A stretch of DNA of 64,000 nucleotides from Argopecten irradians. Its lineage: Eukaryota > Mollusca > Bivalvia > Pectinida > Pectinidae. Made by a program: the position numbers and the translations under genes. Under the pieces are notes generated by a model. The model saw only the letters and a program-made list of their open reading frames with translations. It had not been told where the DNA came from and searched no databases. Where the stretch lies: contig NC_091140.1 in the NCBI RefSeq assembly GCF_041381155.1, forward strand, positions 23,154,864 to 23,218,863, in the 5' to 3' direction. Position 1 is the first letter of the stretch. Each line of letters opens with the position of its first letter. Below are positions 23,496-35,137 of this stretch, piece after piece.

Positions 23496-23884
23496 GATAT
23501 GAAGGATAGGGATATTCTACCCGAGGGCCACAAAATGTTGTAAAATCCGAGGCTTGCAGAGGTTATTACACAATTTTGAGACCCCTCGGGTAGAATATAT
23601 CCTTCATATCAACGCATGGAAAAGTATTTCTCTCTCATACCTCGACGTCTTATTGCAATTTTACTACTGTAATATTCCTGAATTTTGAAGTCAATTCCTC
23701 ATACATGAAAATATGCGTGATATTTTCATTACAAATCCCGTTGTTTGTATCTTTTAAAGTAAATGCAGCCTACTCTCTGAAAAAAAAAAGTTATAATTGC
23801 ACCAAAAGAATAGTAATTTTGTTGACGCTGTGACGTCACGAGGCTTTGGACGAGCCAGTATTACACATGTAGGTATGAGAGAAG
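23496..23884. repeat. Nested foldback repeat
   Basis: Two inverted-repeat pairs. The first has arms 23496-23527 (GATATGAAGGATAGGGATAT then TCTACCCGAGGG) and 23582-23610 (CCCTCGGGTAGAATATATCC and onward). The second has arms near 23627-23641 (TCTCTCATACCT) and 23871-23884 (AGGTATGAGAGA), with TGACGTCACGAGG inside mirroring CCTCGACGTC. No coding capacity. Confidence 0.65.
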
Positions 23885-24650
23885 TTAATGTTCTTTAATA
23901 TGGCCCTAAAAATCCTTAATAATTGGTTGACGTCCTATTAAAACCTCAGACCATTTCAAGGACTTGCTATTTGGGGAGGTGTTGGAAAGTAAAAGAAAAG
24001 AAATAAATTCAAATTACGGTCATTAGACGAAATCTCTTTTGTCGAAAATGGACACAAAGAAATACGGTATTTAATTTTTGGATGTGTATAATTTTTGAAT
24101 GACTTGTCGTCTGATGAAAACAAAGTTAAATTTTTTGTGGAAAATTTAAACAAAATGCGAATTGTCTGTTCAATGACATCTAAATTTGGGAAGCTAAGTG
24201 TTTATGTCAGAACCATAAAGTACATCCTGAATGACTTATAGCTAATCGGGTCGGTTATAAGATATACAGGTTGTTGTATATAAGCCGAAAACAAATATTT
24301 CAAAACTTCATAATTGTTTTATTTCTCTTTAGATATGTTACAATTATAAAGAGTAAACATTGCAATGCACATATGCTAAGAGCGTAGACACAGATCAAAC
24401 ATATTTACAATATATACACACAATGAAAAAGTAAACTGAACGGATTCATTAAGAATTGAAATTAGTTGCGTTTGATTTTTACTGAATATTTCTCTTTCTA
24501 CCTTTGTTTTCTTTTTTATATTCATTATTTCAAGTGATAAAATATTGCTCTTAATTTACGTAAAACCAATATTAATCAATGTTACCATAGTGCATTCAAG
24601 GTTTTGCAATTCAACTCATTGGAAAATTCTCTAAATAATCAATCATTCAA
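23885..24650. other. 3' flank of the Cys-loop receptor gene
   Basis: The minus-strand 3'UTR of the receptor gene. TTTATT at 24318-24323 (AATAAA on the minus strand) is a candidate polyadenylation signal 330 bases past the stop. Confidence 0.45.
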
Positions 24651-26114
24651 TCAATTAGAATCGTCATTAATCAACAAAAACGAAGCTGAAATTTTAGCAA
24701 TGTTTAACAAAAGAAAAAGAATGAAAAGGCAAATGTCGAAAAAGTCAGCAACTTCTTTCCATGTGATAACATGACGCTGACTATCGAAGTTCGTTTGTTC
24801 TCGCTTGCTATTCACTCCGTCGAAATAAGTTTCACTCCGGTTATCATATCTACGCCGAGCTGTATCATAACCGTATGGATAATCCCAGATCTCATTGCGA
24901 TACCAGTTTCGCCGAGCATATCCAAACTCGTTCGCTCCTCCGAAACCGAAGTTTCCATTCTCTTCAATAGTTTGTCCTTGAAAGAATTCTCCGTTGTTAA
25001 TATTCGAAAATGAATCTGAATCATCAAACCTTGCCCTTCTTTTCTTGTTATATTTTGAACTACAAGAAAAGCATCGCAGCCATCTTGGTATGTCTTCTTC
25101 ATCACTTTTATTATGCAAACGCAACACAAGGATTGTGCAAAGTGTTATCAGCGAACTGATAACCATGTCTACCAGCAGGAGATAGGACATTCTCGGGATA
25201 TTTGGTTGGCTGGTATTTGGTAAGCTGTCGGAAATGATGGTGAGGAACACGGACATTGCTAGTAAAACTGTGATGGAAAATCCAGCTCGTTCACCGGACT
25301 TGGCGGGCAGCAGGAAGACCAAAATATTTAATATTCCCAAAACGTTTATAGGCACAAGGATATTTACAACATGAAACATTGACCGGCGTTTGAAATAAAG
25401 TTGAAGCATTAACAACTGTGAGTCGAATACATCATTATCAGTAAACATAGCTGTACTCTTTAGTTCCCAAAGACCATTTGGATTAAACGCGTCAAGGTCC
25501 ATTCTATCAAAAGTTGACATAAGGTAAACTTCGTTGAAAAAGTACATCCACGGTGTGAAAACATAATCACACCGGTGAGAATCAAAAGGGTAATTTGTGA
25601 TGTCAGCACCACACGTGGTTTGGTAAACATTCCCAGGCAACCACAACATGGTACCGTCTTCATAAACCCGGACGTTTAGTCGATCGTGTCCTAAAGGTTC
25701 AATCTCCTCGAATGGTCTTCCGTTGAACACCTCTGGTACCCATACTTTGGCTTGGGGTATAAGAATAGAAGTCAAACCTCCATAAGAATCACGGTCCCAC
25801 ATCATGTTAACGTCATGCCATACGAATGTAAAAATTCCTACGATTGCGAGCATGCCAGATTTTTCTTCGTATTCTTTGAGAGACAAAAGTGTGAAAGATA
25901 CATTCACTATTGTTGGGTGATCAGGATGCACAAAAGGCCGAATATCTTTGCTATAGTTTGTTGTTAAGTCCTTATATAATCTGTCTAAATCATCGGTCCG
26001 GGTTCGTTGTGCACATACAGTTCCATATATTGCGGATACCAAGACCAACACAAGACCACAATACATTTTCCTCGGAGAAACGACGGATGGACGCAGGTCC
26101 CAAGTCCGTTTCAT
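24651..26114 (-). CDS. Cys-loop ligand-gated ion channel subunit, nicotinic-receptor-like, intronless
   Basis: 487-residue pentameric channel subunit of the plasma membrane. A signal peptide at about 17-35 (LVLVLVSAIYG then VCA) suggests Met17 may be the true start. Features in order: WVPEVFN (loop A region, 125-131), LWLPGNVYQTTC (158-168), Cys-loop C168 and C182 with 13 residues between, TPWMYFF (187-193, loop B Trp), M1 about 247-270, M2 about 275-297, M3 about 310-333, a cytoplasmic loop rich in Asn, Arg and Tyr (340-450), and M4 about 457-481. M2 has Glu at -1' (GER), Leu at 9' and Asp at 20', the pattern of cation-selective nicotinic channels. The loop C region (215-243) has no adjacent Cys pair, so it would not be called an alpha subunit. 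The lack of introns suggests a retrocopy origin or a lineage-specific intronless expansion. Ligand is unknown; acetylcholine is the default guess. Confidence 0.92.
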   Translation of the reverse strand: MKRTWDLRPSVVSPRKMYCGLVLVLVSAIYGTVCAQRTRTDDLDRLYKDLTTNYSKDIRPFVHPDHPTIVNVSFTLLSLKEYEEKSGMLAIVGIFTFVWHDVNMMWDRDSYGGLTSILIPQAKVWVPEVFNGRPFEEIEPLGHDRLNVRVYEDGTMLWLPGNVYQTTCGADITNYPFDSHRCDYVFTPWMYFFNEVYLMSTFDRMDLDAFNPNGLWELKSTAMFTDNDVFDSQLLMLQLYFKRRSMFHVVNILVPINVLGILNILVFLLPAKSGERAGFSITVLLAMSVFLTIISDSLPNTSQPNIPRMSYLLLVDMVISSLITLCTILVLRLHNKSDEEDIPRWLRCFSCSSKYNKKRRARFDDSDSFSNINNGEFFQGQTIEENGNFGFGGANEFGYARRNWYRNEIWDYPYGYDTARRRYDNRSETYFDGVNSKREQTNFDSQRHVITWKEVADFFDICLFILFLLLNIAKISASFLLINDDSN

Positions 26115-27155
26115 TTATAACGAGTGAGCATTAGGCCTATTGACATACATGTGAACACATTTCGCCGCGCTCTGTAGATGTAGATGGGTTTCGCAGGTAA
26201 TATCGTATTACTTCATCGGTTTCGAATGCAAAGAAAGTAATTAGTCAATACATACCATATCACCTAATTAAACTGTTTACTCCTAGTTGATGACGTCAAT
26301 TTTGAAATGATTGAATTTTTAATTTTAACTTTAAATGTAACTGATAACCCCTAGGGCGCCCCATCAAGTGTTGAGCAGAAGTCATACGAATACGTTGACC
26401 CCCAAGGTTAATAAAGAACTTGAACTTGAAATCATCGGATATTTATATGATATTTCGGTAAATTTTCGGTGGCTTAGACAGAAAATAGAATATTTCAAAG
26501 CATGATGCTGAAGGACGGTCAAAGTCTTTTAATATTTGAACAAACTTAGTATCCCTTCATCCCAACATGCTACATTCCCAATGCATGCCAAGCCTCTAAG
26601 CCTCGTAGTTATTGGAAATAATTCGTTAAAATATTTAGCCTATTTGGCCACTGCGCCATTGAATGAATGTCAAGGTCATTCATTTGAACAAAGTTGGTAG
26701 TCCTTTATAAATCCCAGCATGTCACAGACCAAATATCATGTAAATCAAAGTCGCTTTTAGCATTTAGCCCTCCTATCTACTCCTGTATTATGATATAGGT
26801 TTGTGTGAAGAAGTCGTTTGAATGAAACGTTTGCGGGTGGCGCACGACAACGGATGAAGCACGTAGTAACTTAGTGACTTAGTAATATTTGTGAAATAAT
26901 TTACAATTCTGTTGTGTTTCTGAAAATAAATGATAACTGGTCGCTTCAAAAAGCATCACTCGAAAACGGAGAATGTGTACAATTTGTAATTCATACAATG
27001 GGATAGAACATGCCCACGATATGAAATATGTATAGCAACCTATGGAGACTTCTTAAAACGGCATATATATATATATAATTGACAAAGGCCGTAAGTGCTA
27101 ATAAGACCAGTAATTAAATAACCGAGGTAAATCTATTTTGAAATATATGACATTC
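26115..27155. other. Upstream flank of the receptor gene
   Basis: No gene supported. The promoter of the minus-strand receptor gene should be just above 26114; I see no distinctive motif. Confidence 0.35.
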
Positions 27156-27345
27156 CAGTGATTTTTTGGGTACATTTGGGCCCCTTCCCCTAGAGAAATT
27201 TTGCTGTATTTCCCCAATTTTATGAAAATACTTTCCAAAAGGCAACAAAAACTCTCTTAAATATATATATTTCAAAAAAGATAAAAGGGTAGGTTTTTTT
27301 CCTATTCAAAAGGTATAGGCCCCTGAAATAATCGAGTAAGAACAT
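27156..27345 (-). repeat. Dispersed hAT-like non-autonomous repeat, copy B
   Basis: Begins CAGTGATTTTTTGGG and is the reverse-complement counterpart of 3713-3906. Shared blocks include CCCCTTCCCCTAGAGAA, TGCTGTATTTCCCCAATT, GGCCCCTGAAAT and GAGTAAGAAC. Confidence 0.6.
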
Positions 27346-28650
27346 TACTGCATTCGTTCTATATATCTATAGTTGTCCTAGCTTCTATCACGTAATTTCG
27401 GTTAGAAGGTGATAGCTGTCCTACACCATTTACAAGTTTGCGAATTTAGAAATATGAGATATCGGATATCAACGAAATAATTTCCACACGATGGAATGCT
27501 GAGAATACTGAACTCATTCGATCAGAGGGTGAGATTTTAGTGAAAGTATATCATGATATAAAGACGATGTAACTAACAAGGTAAACTTTACAGAGTAAAG
27601 ATGGGGAATGTAAAAATACTGCTTCTTCCAGGCAAGGACGTCCTTGTTTCAGGGGAGCTAACTCTATCTTACTTGTAGCTCAAGACGATGTAAAGAATTG
27701 AATTTCTCCTTCCTATGACAACATTTATAGTTTTTCCGTGTACATGTAGAGGAGATATTGAACGTATATAAATAAATTCGGTAAAACCTTTAAGCAAAAT
27801 TAGGCGAAAAAATATCCTTTGAAAATTAAAGCATTAAAATACATTGAAGTTTGATAACTAAGGATGTTGATGAAATCCTTAGTCAAAATGCTTTAAATAG
27901 TGAAAAATTAATATAAACTTCATTTCACTTCGTTTCTTTTTCTGTAGTACAATAACAAAAGTAGCCAATTTAAAGTATCAATAAGAAAGAAATGGAATTT
28001 GGAAAGTTTAAAACTTATACATAAAGCGATTTTTTTCGATTTTATAGATGACAATATTGTTAGAATAAAATATATATAAAAGAGTGTGAAAGTGTGTGTG
28101 CATGATGGTTTATATTTCGTATACCAGCTCTAAGCTAGTTTCATGTTCTCTTTCTTTTCTAAATTATATGTAATTTTATATATTACTTCAATTATTGTCA
28201 TTTACTTTATACTATCTTCTTGAATTTTCTTTTGTATATATTACTCTTCTTTGACCCGCTAGGGTATTCTATTACATATTTATTTTACATATTTATTTTT
28301 CGCTCGGTTCTAGTAAATTAAGTTATAAGCATTTTTTTTTCATCATCAACTTTATTATATTTATTTATAAAAATTATTTATTGTTGTCATTTCCTGACAT
28401 TGGAAAGGATTTGTATAGGCTTTGTCAATCCAATTGTTAATACATTGTACTTTATTATATTTATGATCTATATTATAATTATATTTATCGTATTACCAAT
28501 AAAATATTTTGAAATAGAAATTGTTAGTGTTTACATTTATCAAAATTAAATACATAGCGTGCTTAAATCCGAGAACTAAGTGCATGTAGCTATCAAAATA
28601 TCTGCTCTTACAAGATGAATCAGAACCATAAAATTATAATTAAGTATGAG
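27346..28650. other. AT-rich intergenic
   Basis: No coding sequence, RNA gene or clear repeat identified. Confidence 0.4.
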
Positions 28651-28755
28651 ACTGTTAGTCCGCTAAAACCGCCTATTAGTTTTTCCCCCTAATATATAGA
28701 CTATTGATTAGGCAAAAAAATAATAATAGAGGCAGGTTTAGCGAACTATAAGGCT
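28651..28755. repeat. MITE, TTAGTCCGCTAA family, copy 2
   Basis: Left end TTAGTCCGCTAAAACC from 28655; right end GGCAGGTTTAGCGAACTATA around 28732-28750, an imperfect inverted copy. Same family and similar length as 23252-23375. Confidence 0.65.
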
Positions 28756-29072
28756 GTATAAGCAGATACATCTGCTATCCGCCTCTCGCCCACCCGTCCA
28801 GTCCTCCATACGTTGACCAGTGTACGTGTAAACCTGTCCTCCGTGTTCAAAGGATCCGATAACGGTTCAGATATTATATAACCAAGTAAAATACCTGGAT
28901 TATATAACGTTTACTATAAGTCTTCCAAAGTTCCAGGTACACTGGTACACGATGTACATTGTACGAACCGAACTCCCTCCTCAATCTCTTTCCAATTAAC
29001 ATCTTAATGATGTACATGGTTCCCACCCTGTCCCCTACCTGTACCTGTATAATCTACCTAGCACCATCATCC

Positions 29073-29208
29073 TGCCACTTCCCTGTCTCTAATCCCCACC
29101 CTCCTCTGCCACTTCCCTGTCTCTAATCCCCACCCTTCCCTGCCACTTCCCTGTCTCTAATCCCCACCCTCCCCTGCCACTTCCCTGTCTCTAATCCCCA
29201 CCCTCCCC
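29073..29208. repeat. 34-bp minisatellite, four copies
   Basis: The unit TGCCACTTCCCTGTCTCTAA then TCCCCACCCTCCCC starts at 29073, 29107, 29141 and 29175, with a partial fifth at 29209. Copies are nearly identical. It lies in a strongly pyrimidine-rich tract running about 28970-29540. Confidence 0.93.
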
Positions 29209-32156
29209 TGCCAATTCCACTACTAGACGTACCCCCCTATACCTACATGTACCGTCTTATTCCTCCGTCGCCCCTCCCCACCTTCGGCTATCTCCCCCGC
29301 TGTTCCAATCCTGTAAAGTGTACCTAGCCGTCCAGCTCTCACCTGTCTACCTAGCCCACCCCTACCCCTCCCTTTACCCTGTCTCTACATGTAGAGTTTA
29401 CCTGACTTGTTAACTCACTTCTCCTATCTCCCCTACTGATCCAATAAACAACTAAAGATTCTAACCCTACCTGTAAATATATGTATGCCTACCCCACTCC
29501 CCTCCCCCTCCCCTCAACTCCCCTATCCCTATCTCCCCTACTGGTCCAATAAACAACTAGTTATCGGTACTAACCAAATACCTACATGGGTATTTGCCTT
29601 TTCTGAATGTAAACCATTATACAGGTAAAATAACACCGAGTGATCCTCTTGTTTCAAGGTTTCAATGTTTATTCACTCTAACACACAAAAATGTGTTACA
29701 AGAGGTCAAATCCTTACTATTACTGGTGAAAAAATAACAAGTGCGTTAAACAATCATGAACTAAGTTGTTGCAAAAACAAGACTTGTATAAAGATTAATT
29801 TGCAATTAATTTACATATTTTTTCTAAGAATGTGCAATTTTTTTTTAATATAACTTATTACATACCGGTAATGAAACTGTCATGCTCCGTCTAATAAAAG
29901 TTGACGGAGTTTTTAACTTCTCAATAAACATCATACATCACAGAGTCTATCCCCACAATTTCTTGGTGCTTTTATTCTCAATTTAATAATTAGGATTGGT
30001 CAAATTTTCGCCGGGTTCCTTTTTATCTAAATTGGTAAGTATCAGATCAGATAGATTAATGAGTATTGAAACGGGAACTTAGAATTAAACAGCAATTGAT
30101 TGGCGGCAGGCCCAAGGGTTAATAAGTGAGATAGAGTACGTCTTTGATTAACCGAAAAATGGAAATAAAAAATGCATTCAACTATGATTTACTTCGGGTG
30201 AATCTTGGTAATTGATATGTTGCATGTACAAGTACTATCTATATATTTGCGATGGAACGTATTATAATTTACAGCCTGAGACTTGTTTGAATGACTTTTA
30301 GCTAAACAATAGGGGTTTGCTAAATTTACCTTGCTGTTGACGATCGCCTATTTCTTCTGTTATAATTATCAATTTTTAGTCATACATTCTAATGTAATAT
30401 TTAAATTAGGTAAAGTAAGAAATAACGAACATACGAAGTACATTGTACTTTAAAGGCCCACTACCTTTCCGGAGCAAAGTATAATGGTTTCCTAAAAACA
30501 TAAATAACATAAGAAAATACGTATCGAGGACCTAAGATGAGGTAACAACGCCAAACATATACAAAATGACCTGTGTTATGTATGATAATTGTGGAGATTA
30601 ATTTCGTTGTTTTGATGTCTGGCACAGTATAATGTTCAACTACCGCGCGGTATTTAGGACGACGGCGGGAACATAAGACGACCCCCGTTATGAAAATTTA
30701 TATTTTATTTGTTTTAATTAAATTGTTTAGAGGATGATGATAAGTGCAGAATTAACAGTAAGCTAATAACTTATGCGACTCTTCAAAACTATCAATCTCG
30801 TTTTACATTCCCATTTTAAAAATAAAAAGCTGTTTCGGAAAGGTCTTTAACACAGGGGTTATCATGGCAAACTTAAGAACTTGTGGTGACAGGCTCTGTG
30901 ATATATACATGTATGATGTAAGCTTTGTCGGACTGGACGTAAAGGACGAATCTAATCGCTGACCATCGGATTACGGCCAAACAGAAGATTGTGGACAGTG
31001 GTCAGTAATCCTCTGGTCATAATAGGGTTTTATCTCTTGTGTTCAATGTCAGTGATAGATTTGAAGGCTTCTGACCATTCAGTGTTAGAATTATACACTT
31101 AGCTAGAAAAAAGTCGCTATTGTAACATAAATATTTGGATTTTATTTACAGGGCTTTAAAAACGATCTCACGCCACAATAAAATATTACAGCTTTTAACA
31201 ATTTTATTACATGTATCCCCCACCTGTTTTGGGGTTCAATACAGATGCTTTAATTGTATTAACCGTCATTCTATATTCATTTTGGGGGAAATTATGCATA
31301 TATCAGAAACATATTTTTGATAATATAAGTCGTTAGAAAATAATAATATGTAGTAAATATTTTCCATTTTATTAGGCATACTGACAAACACTATTTCAAA
31401 CGAAGGAAGAATGGATCCGAGACAAAATTAAGAATCACTCAACAAATTCCATGTTGTACAGATTTATCGTCATACCAAACAACCATGTATCTTTAATAAT
31501 GTGTAATCTGACTACCTAATCGGTAATTAACAACATTTCTTCTTCTGGGTTTCATTACAATTATGTGTCTTCATGGATATGAAAAAGTACTAATTCTTCT
31601 GTTTCCTACTTTAATTACAATCACATTACGTGTGTCTCCGTTGATCCATATTGAAAAGTAAGAATTCGTGTTACTGATAAAAAACGAGGGCATCCATGTA
31701 CTTTCATAATTCAGCGGTGTGCATAGGCCTCACAAAATTTCCACTTTTCTACGAACAAAAATAAAAGTCGCGATTTAGAGGTAGAGGTTGTGATTTGAAG
31801 TTACGTGTGCCTGATTTCTTTTGTGATCTTTTTTAATTATTAGGGTACGAATGTTAACAATTTAGCCATGCCGACAGAAAATTAAAGTTTTATTATTTTT
31901 TATCTTTTTATCGACAAGATGAGTGGTATACAATTTTTGTGGTAGACTTTTTCGTGAAAACTGCGAATCATTATATAGGCCTAATGCAGGACGGTTAAAT
32001 AACATTTTTTAAAAGAAAATCGATAATTCTTTGGCTTATAAAAAACGCTCGTGTTGTGTTGATCAAGGACGTATATGAGATTGACCTAAATAATACAGCT
32101 AGACATGGCTACTACACATTGTGTACGCGTTGATATCCCTGGTCACTTGTGAGAAC
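29209..32156. other. Pyrimidine-rich then AT-rich intergenic
   Basis: C/T-rich on the plus strand to about 29540, then ordinary AT-rich DNA. Open frames at 29665-29853 and 31135-31320 have no recognisable features. Confidence 0.4.
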
Positions 32157-32397
32157 AAGTTAGTAAAATCCGAGTTCTTGATTTAAATCTCTAGTTCCCG
32201 CTGGAATCTCCGATCAGAGCTAAGACCCAATCAGCTGGTTTGCAAGGTGCGCGCCGAATCGATAGGTGGCGCTTCGAGCTAATTAATTCAATCATATATT
32301 CATGTCCATATCGAGGCAAGAAATCTTTTTTGTCATGGCGGGACGCTAAGGCGCACATGTCTTCCCAGAAGAACGATTCATTATTTTCATCCACCAA
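32157..32397 (+). promoter_or_regulatory. Candidate promoter and first exon (possibly of brat)
   Basis: A CpG-richer patch in AT-rich surroundings (GGTGCGCGCCGAATCGATAG, GGCGGGACGC), with CCAATCAG at 32226 and an exon-like end CCACCAA|GTAAGTATT at 32397/32398. It is the best donor I see upstream of the brat acceptor at 46923. An ATG at 32357 opens MSSQKNDSLFSST up to the donor, but direct splicing to 46924 would meet a stop, so this would have to be 5'UTR or pass through another exon. The transcription start is not visible. Confidence 0.35.
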
Positions 32398-33824
32398 GTA
32401 AGTATTTATGTGAAAGTATTCTACCGATTTATAGACAATGTGATTCTTATTTGAAGGACAGAGTGTTACAGATGTCGATCCCGCCGATTCTTCTTACCAC
32501 GCCAAAATTTGCCGGGTCCATTGTGTGTCAAAACATGGCGATTTTGTTTTGTTGGGAAGTGAAACAATGATACATCAGAGTTTTTTTGTGAACAGCCTTC
32601 GATCGGGCTTGATGGTTAATGTCATCAATAGGGTGGTATATTTTGGAGTCTTTCTCTTAAATGGCGTAGTTTTCTCATTGATTTTCTTTGTTTATACGAG
32701 ATTACATTGTTTTGAAAATTGTCAAGTTTCAGACATGACCGAGCATAGTTCATCTCTCTCGGGGCATCTGATTGGTTGAAACTGGGTGCCTTGTTCATTT
32801 CTGTGTCACTGTTGTTTATATCGCAACAGATTTATATTTAGATGAAAAATTATTGTTGAGGAAACGGCGTGATAGGTATCGTAGTTATCGACGGTTGTCA
32901 AAACAATTAAAGTTAAAATATGGATTATTGTTTGACCATGTTTCATTCGTAATCGTAAAGAAGTGACCAGAATCTAATAGCAACCCTCTCAGCTGATACA
33001 TAAATGATGAGTCAGAAGAGATACGCCCGTCGGGTCGGTTTATATAAAATAAATTACATGTAGGTGGACAGATTAGTAAGTCCTCAGTATAGACTATGGT
33101 TGTAATTCTGGGTTAGATTGTGAAATTTAGTATTTGTCTACTACTTGTAGTATGAAAACTAAGAACAAATTTTACTCCTTCAAATATTGAGATCAAGTTA
33201 CACAAAGGATCACTGTTTAGAATCTGATTTGGAGGGGTCTGAACTTTGTTCACAGGTTGATGAACTTCATTCGCTTTGTGGTTTCTTCTGTAAAGTTTGT
33301 TGATACTAATGGGAGCTACATTAACCAAATATAGATATGTGTTTTTCTTTGTCACATTTCATGCTTATTACTGGCTTAACTTACTACTTTCCTAACTTCT
33401 GTCGTTGACTTTATCAAGATAGCACATTTGAATCCAAATACAATATACATGTTCACAATATACATATAACATACTGTGTTGTGTAAACATTTCCTTGGCC
33501 TTCACCCCAAACTGATTATTTTTACTGTTTCAAGAACATTCATCAAGAGCAATCTTAATTGGCAGTTGGACAAGTGTCTATACTGAGTTTATGACACCCA
33601 TGAATAAAAAATATTTTCTCAAACACAACTGTTGGAAACACCAGGATAGTAAAATACATAACTGTTACATTGTTAATAATGTCAAACACAAGAGACATTG
33701 GATTTCTTACTGTAATTTACCTAATAATTTTGTAACAGATTTTAATACAGGGGTTTGAAGACCCCAAAACGATGTGGGTAAAGTAAATTTACCATCGATT
33801 AGTCTCACCATCCGGTGATTATGA

Positions 33825-34189
33825 CAGGGATTTTCCTACAGTTCTTTTACAGGGTCCATCGAATTGGGAAATTTTACGCGGCATAACATGAAATTGGGAA
33901 AAATGACTAAATCAAGAAAAACACTTTTTTATGATTGAACTGTTTATTTATTGTACATCTGAAATATTTCAAGTTGACTAGTGTTCATTCAATCATTGTA
34001 GTCAACTTTTATTTCGTTTTTAGTTTTCAACATATCATGACAATATCATACCAAGAATGACATTACTTAGACTTTCAATTTTAGATTCCGATTGGGAATT
34101 TTTAGCTACAAATTGGGAATTTTAGCTAAATTTTCGGAGGGGAATGGGTCCCTTCTTCGGCCCCAGATTCTACTGTAGGAAAATCCCTG
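33825..34189. mobile_element. 365-bp non-autonomous DNA transposon with TIRs and target duplication
   Basis: Both ends read CAGGGATTTTCCTACAGT in opposite orientation (33825-33842 and 34172-34189), an 18-base perfect terminal inverted repeat. TATGA flanks both sides (33820-33824 and 34190-34194), a 5-base direct duplication. The interior shares AATTGGGAA, GGGGAATGGG and CGGCCCCAGATTCTAC with the repeats at 3713-3906 and 27156-27345. No coding capacity. CAGGG ends recall hAT elements, but those usually duplicate 8 bases. Confidence 0.85.
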
Positions 34190-34231
34190 TATGACGTCAT
34201 AAAATTCATGTTAAAAGACAATGTCTTTTAT

Positions 34232-34325
34232 AATTAGCTCAGTCAGTATCTCTAACATGGGAGCGGTAAATTCATGTTCGAGTCCAACTTGAGACACTAC
34301 TCTCACCCTGTTACAATTTTAAAAG
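34232..34325 (+). repeat. tRNA-derived SINE
   Basis: A-box-like TAGCTCAGTCAGT at 34235-34247 and B-box GTTCGAGTCC at 34276-34285, with tRNA-like spacing, then CACTACTCTCACCCTGTTAC, which matches in reverse complement the SINE at 69-175. The acceptor stem is not preserved, so it is not a tRNA gene. Confidence 0.65.
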
Positions 34326-35137
34326 AGTACTAGTACCCAGTGTAAAAGTGTGAATTATTGTTATATGAATTACAAATCTGAATCATGTCAGGGGAATGAG
34401 TGTCATATATTTACTTCCAAGGTAATACGTAATATATATGAATTCTGAGGTACCAACGACTTAGATGAAGTACAATTTACCATCAATTTGTGGCATCACA
34501 ATAACCGGAATGTGTTACTGATCGACGATAATTTCTAATTAATTGAAGTATATAATCATTTCGCAGGTGGTTTCGGTATCTCGAAACTCCCATATTGGTA
34601 CACCATGCAATATGAACCAATCTTACTCAAACCACATTTACAAACAACCAGGAAAGAAGCCTTCATGTCATCAGATGCTACAGTTGTTTATGCCAAGGAC
34701 CTCCAAAATACATCAAAGTTTTTAATATAGTAGGTTCTGAACAATGAAGAAATGATGATACGATACAATTATACAATAAGTTGCAGTGTCATCTTCTGGC
34801 AACAATCGGTTTATAGAGATATCAAAACAATGTCGGTAAAGCATGCATTGTTGATTAGTCCCACCTTAAGCTTCCAGCGATACCTTTTGGGGGTCTTAAA
34901 GTTCAATGTTCTTGAATTTAACTCATAAAATGCAAACTAAATTGAAAATATTAACTATTGATCTGTGAGAATTTTGTCTCAAGCACCATTAAGTTTTCTC
35001 GATTTTAAAGTTATATTGGTTAATATGGTGATCAATTTTATGAATTAAAGATACAAGGAAAAACCTGCTTGCCCTAGTATGAAATGATTTTCGCGTCCAA
35101 GTTTATTTTGTCCTCATGTACATGTCACTATTGCGGC

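Noticed and set aside
32191-32397. 68-residue minus-strand frame
   Set aside because: The strong donor signal here is on the plus strand, and the minus frame has no partner exon.
34232-34325. Possible tRNA gene
   Set aside because: A and B boxes are present but no acceptor stem or full cloverleaf forms, and the tail is shared with another copy, so it is a SINE.
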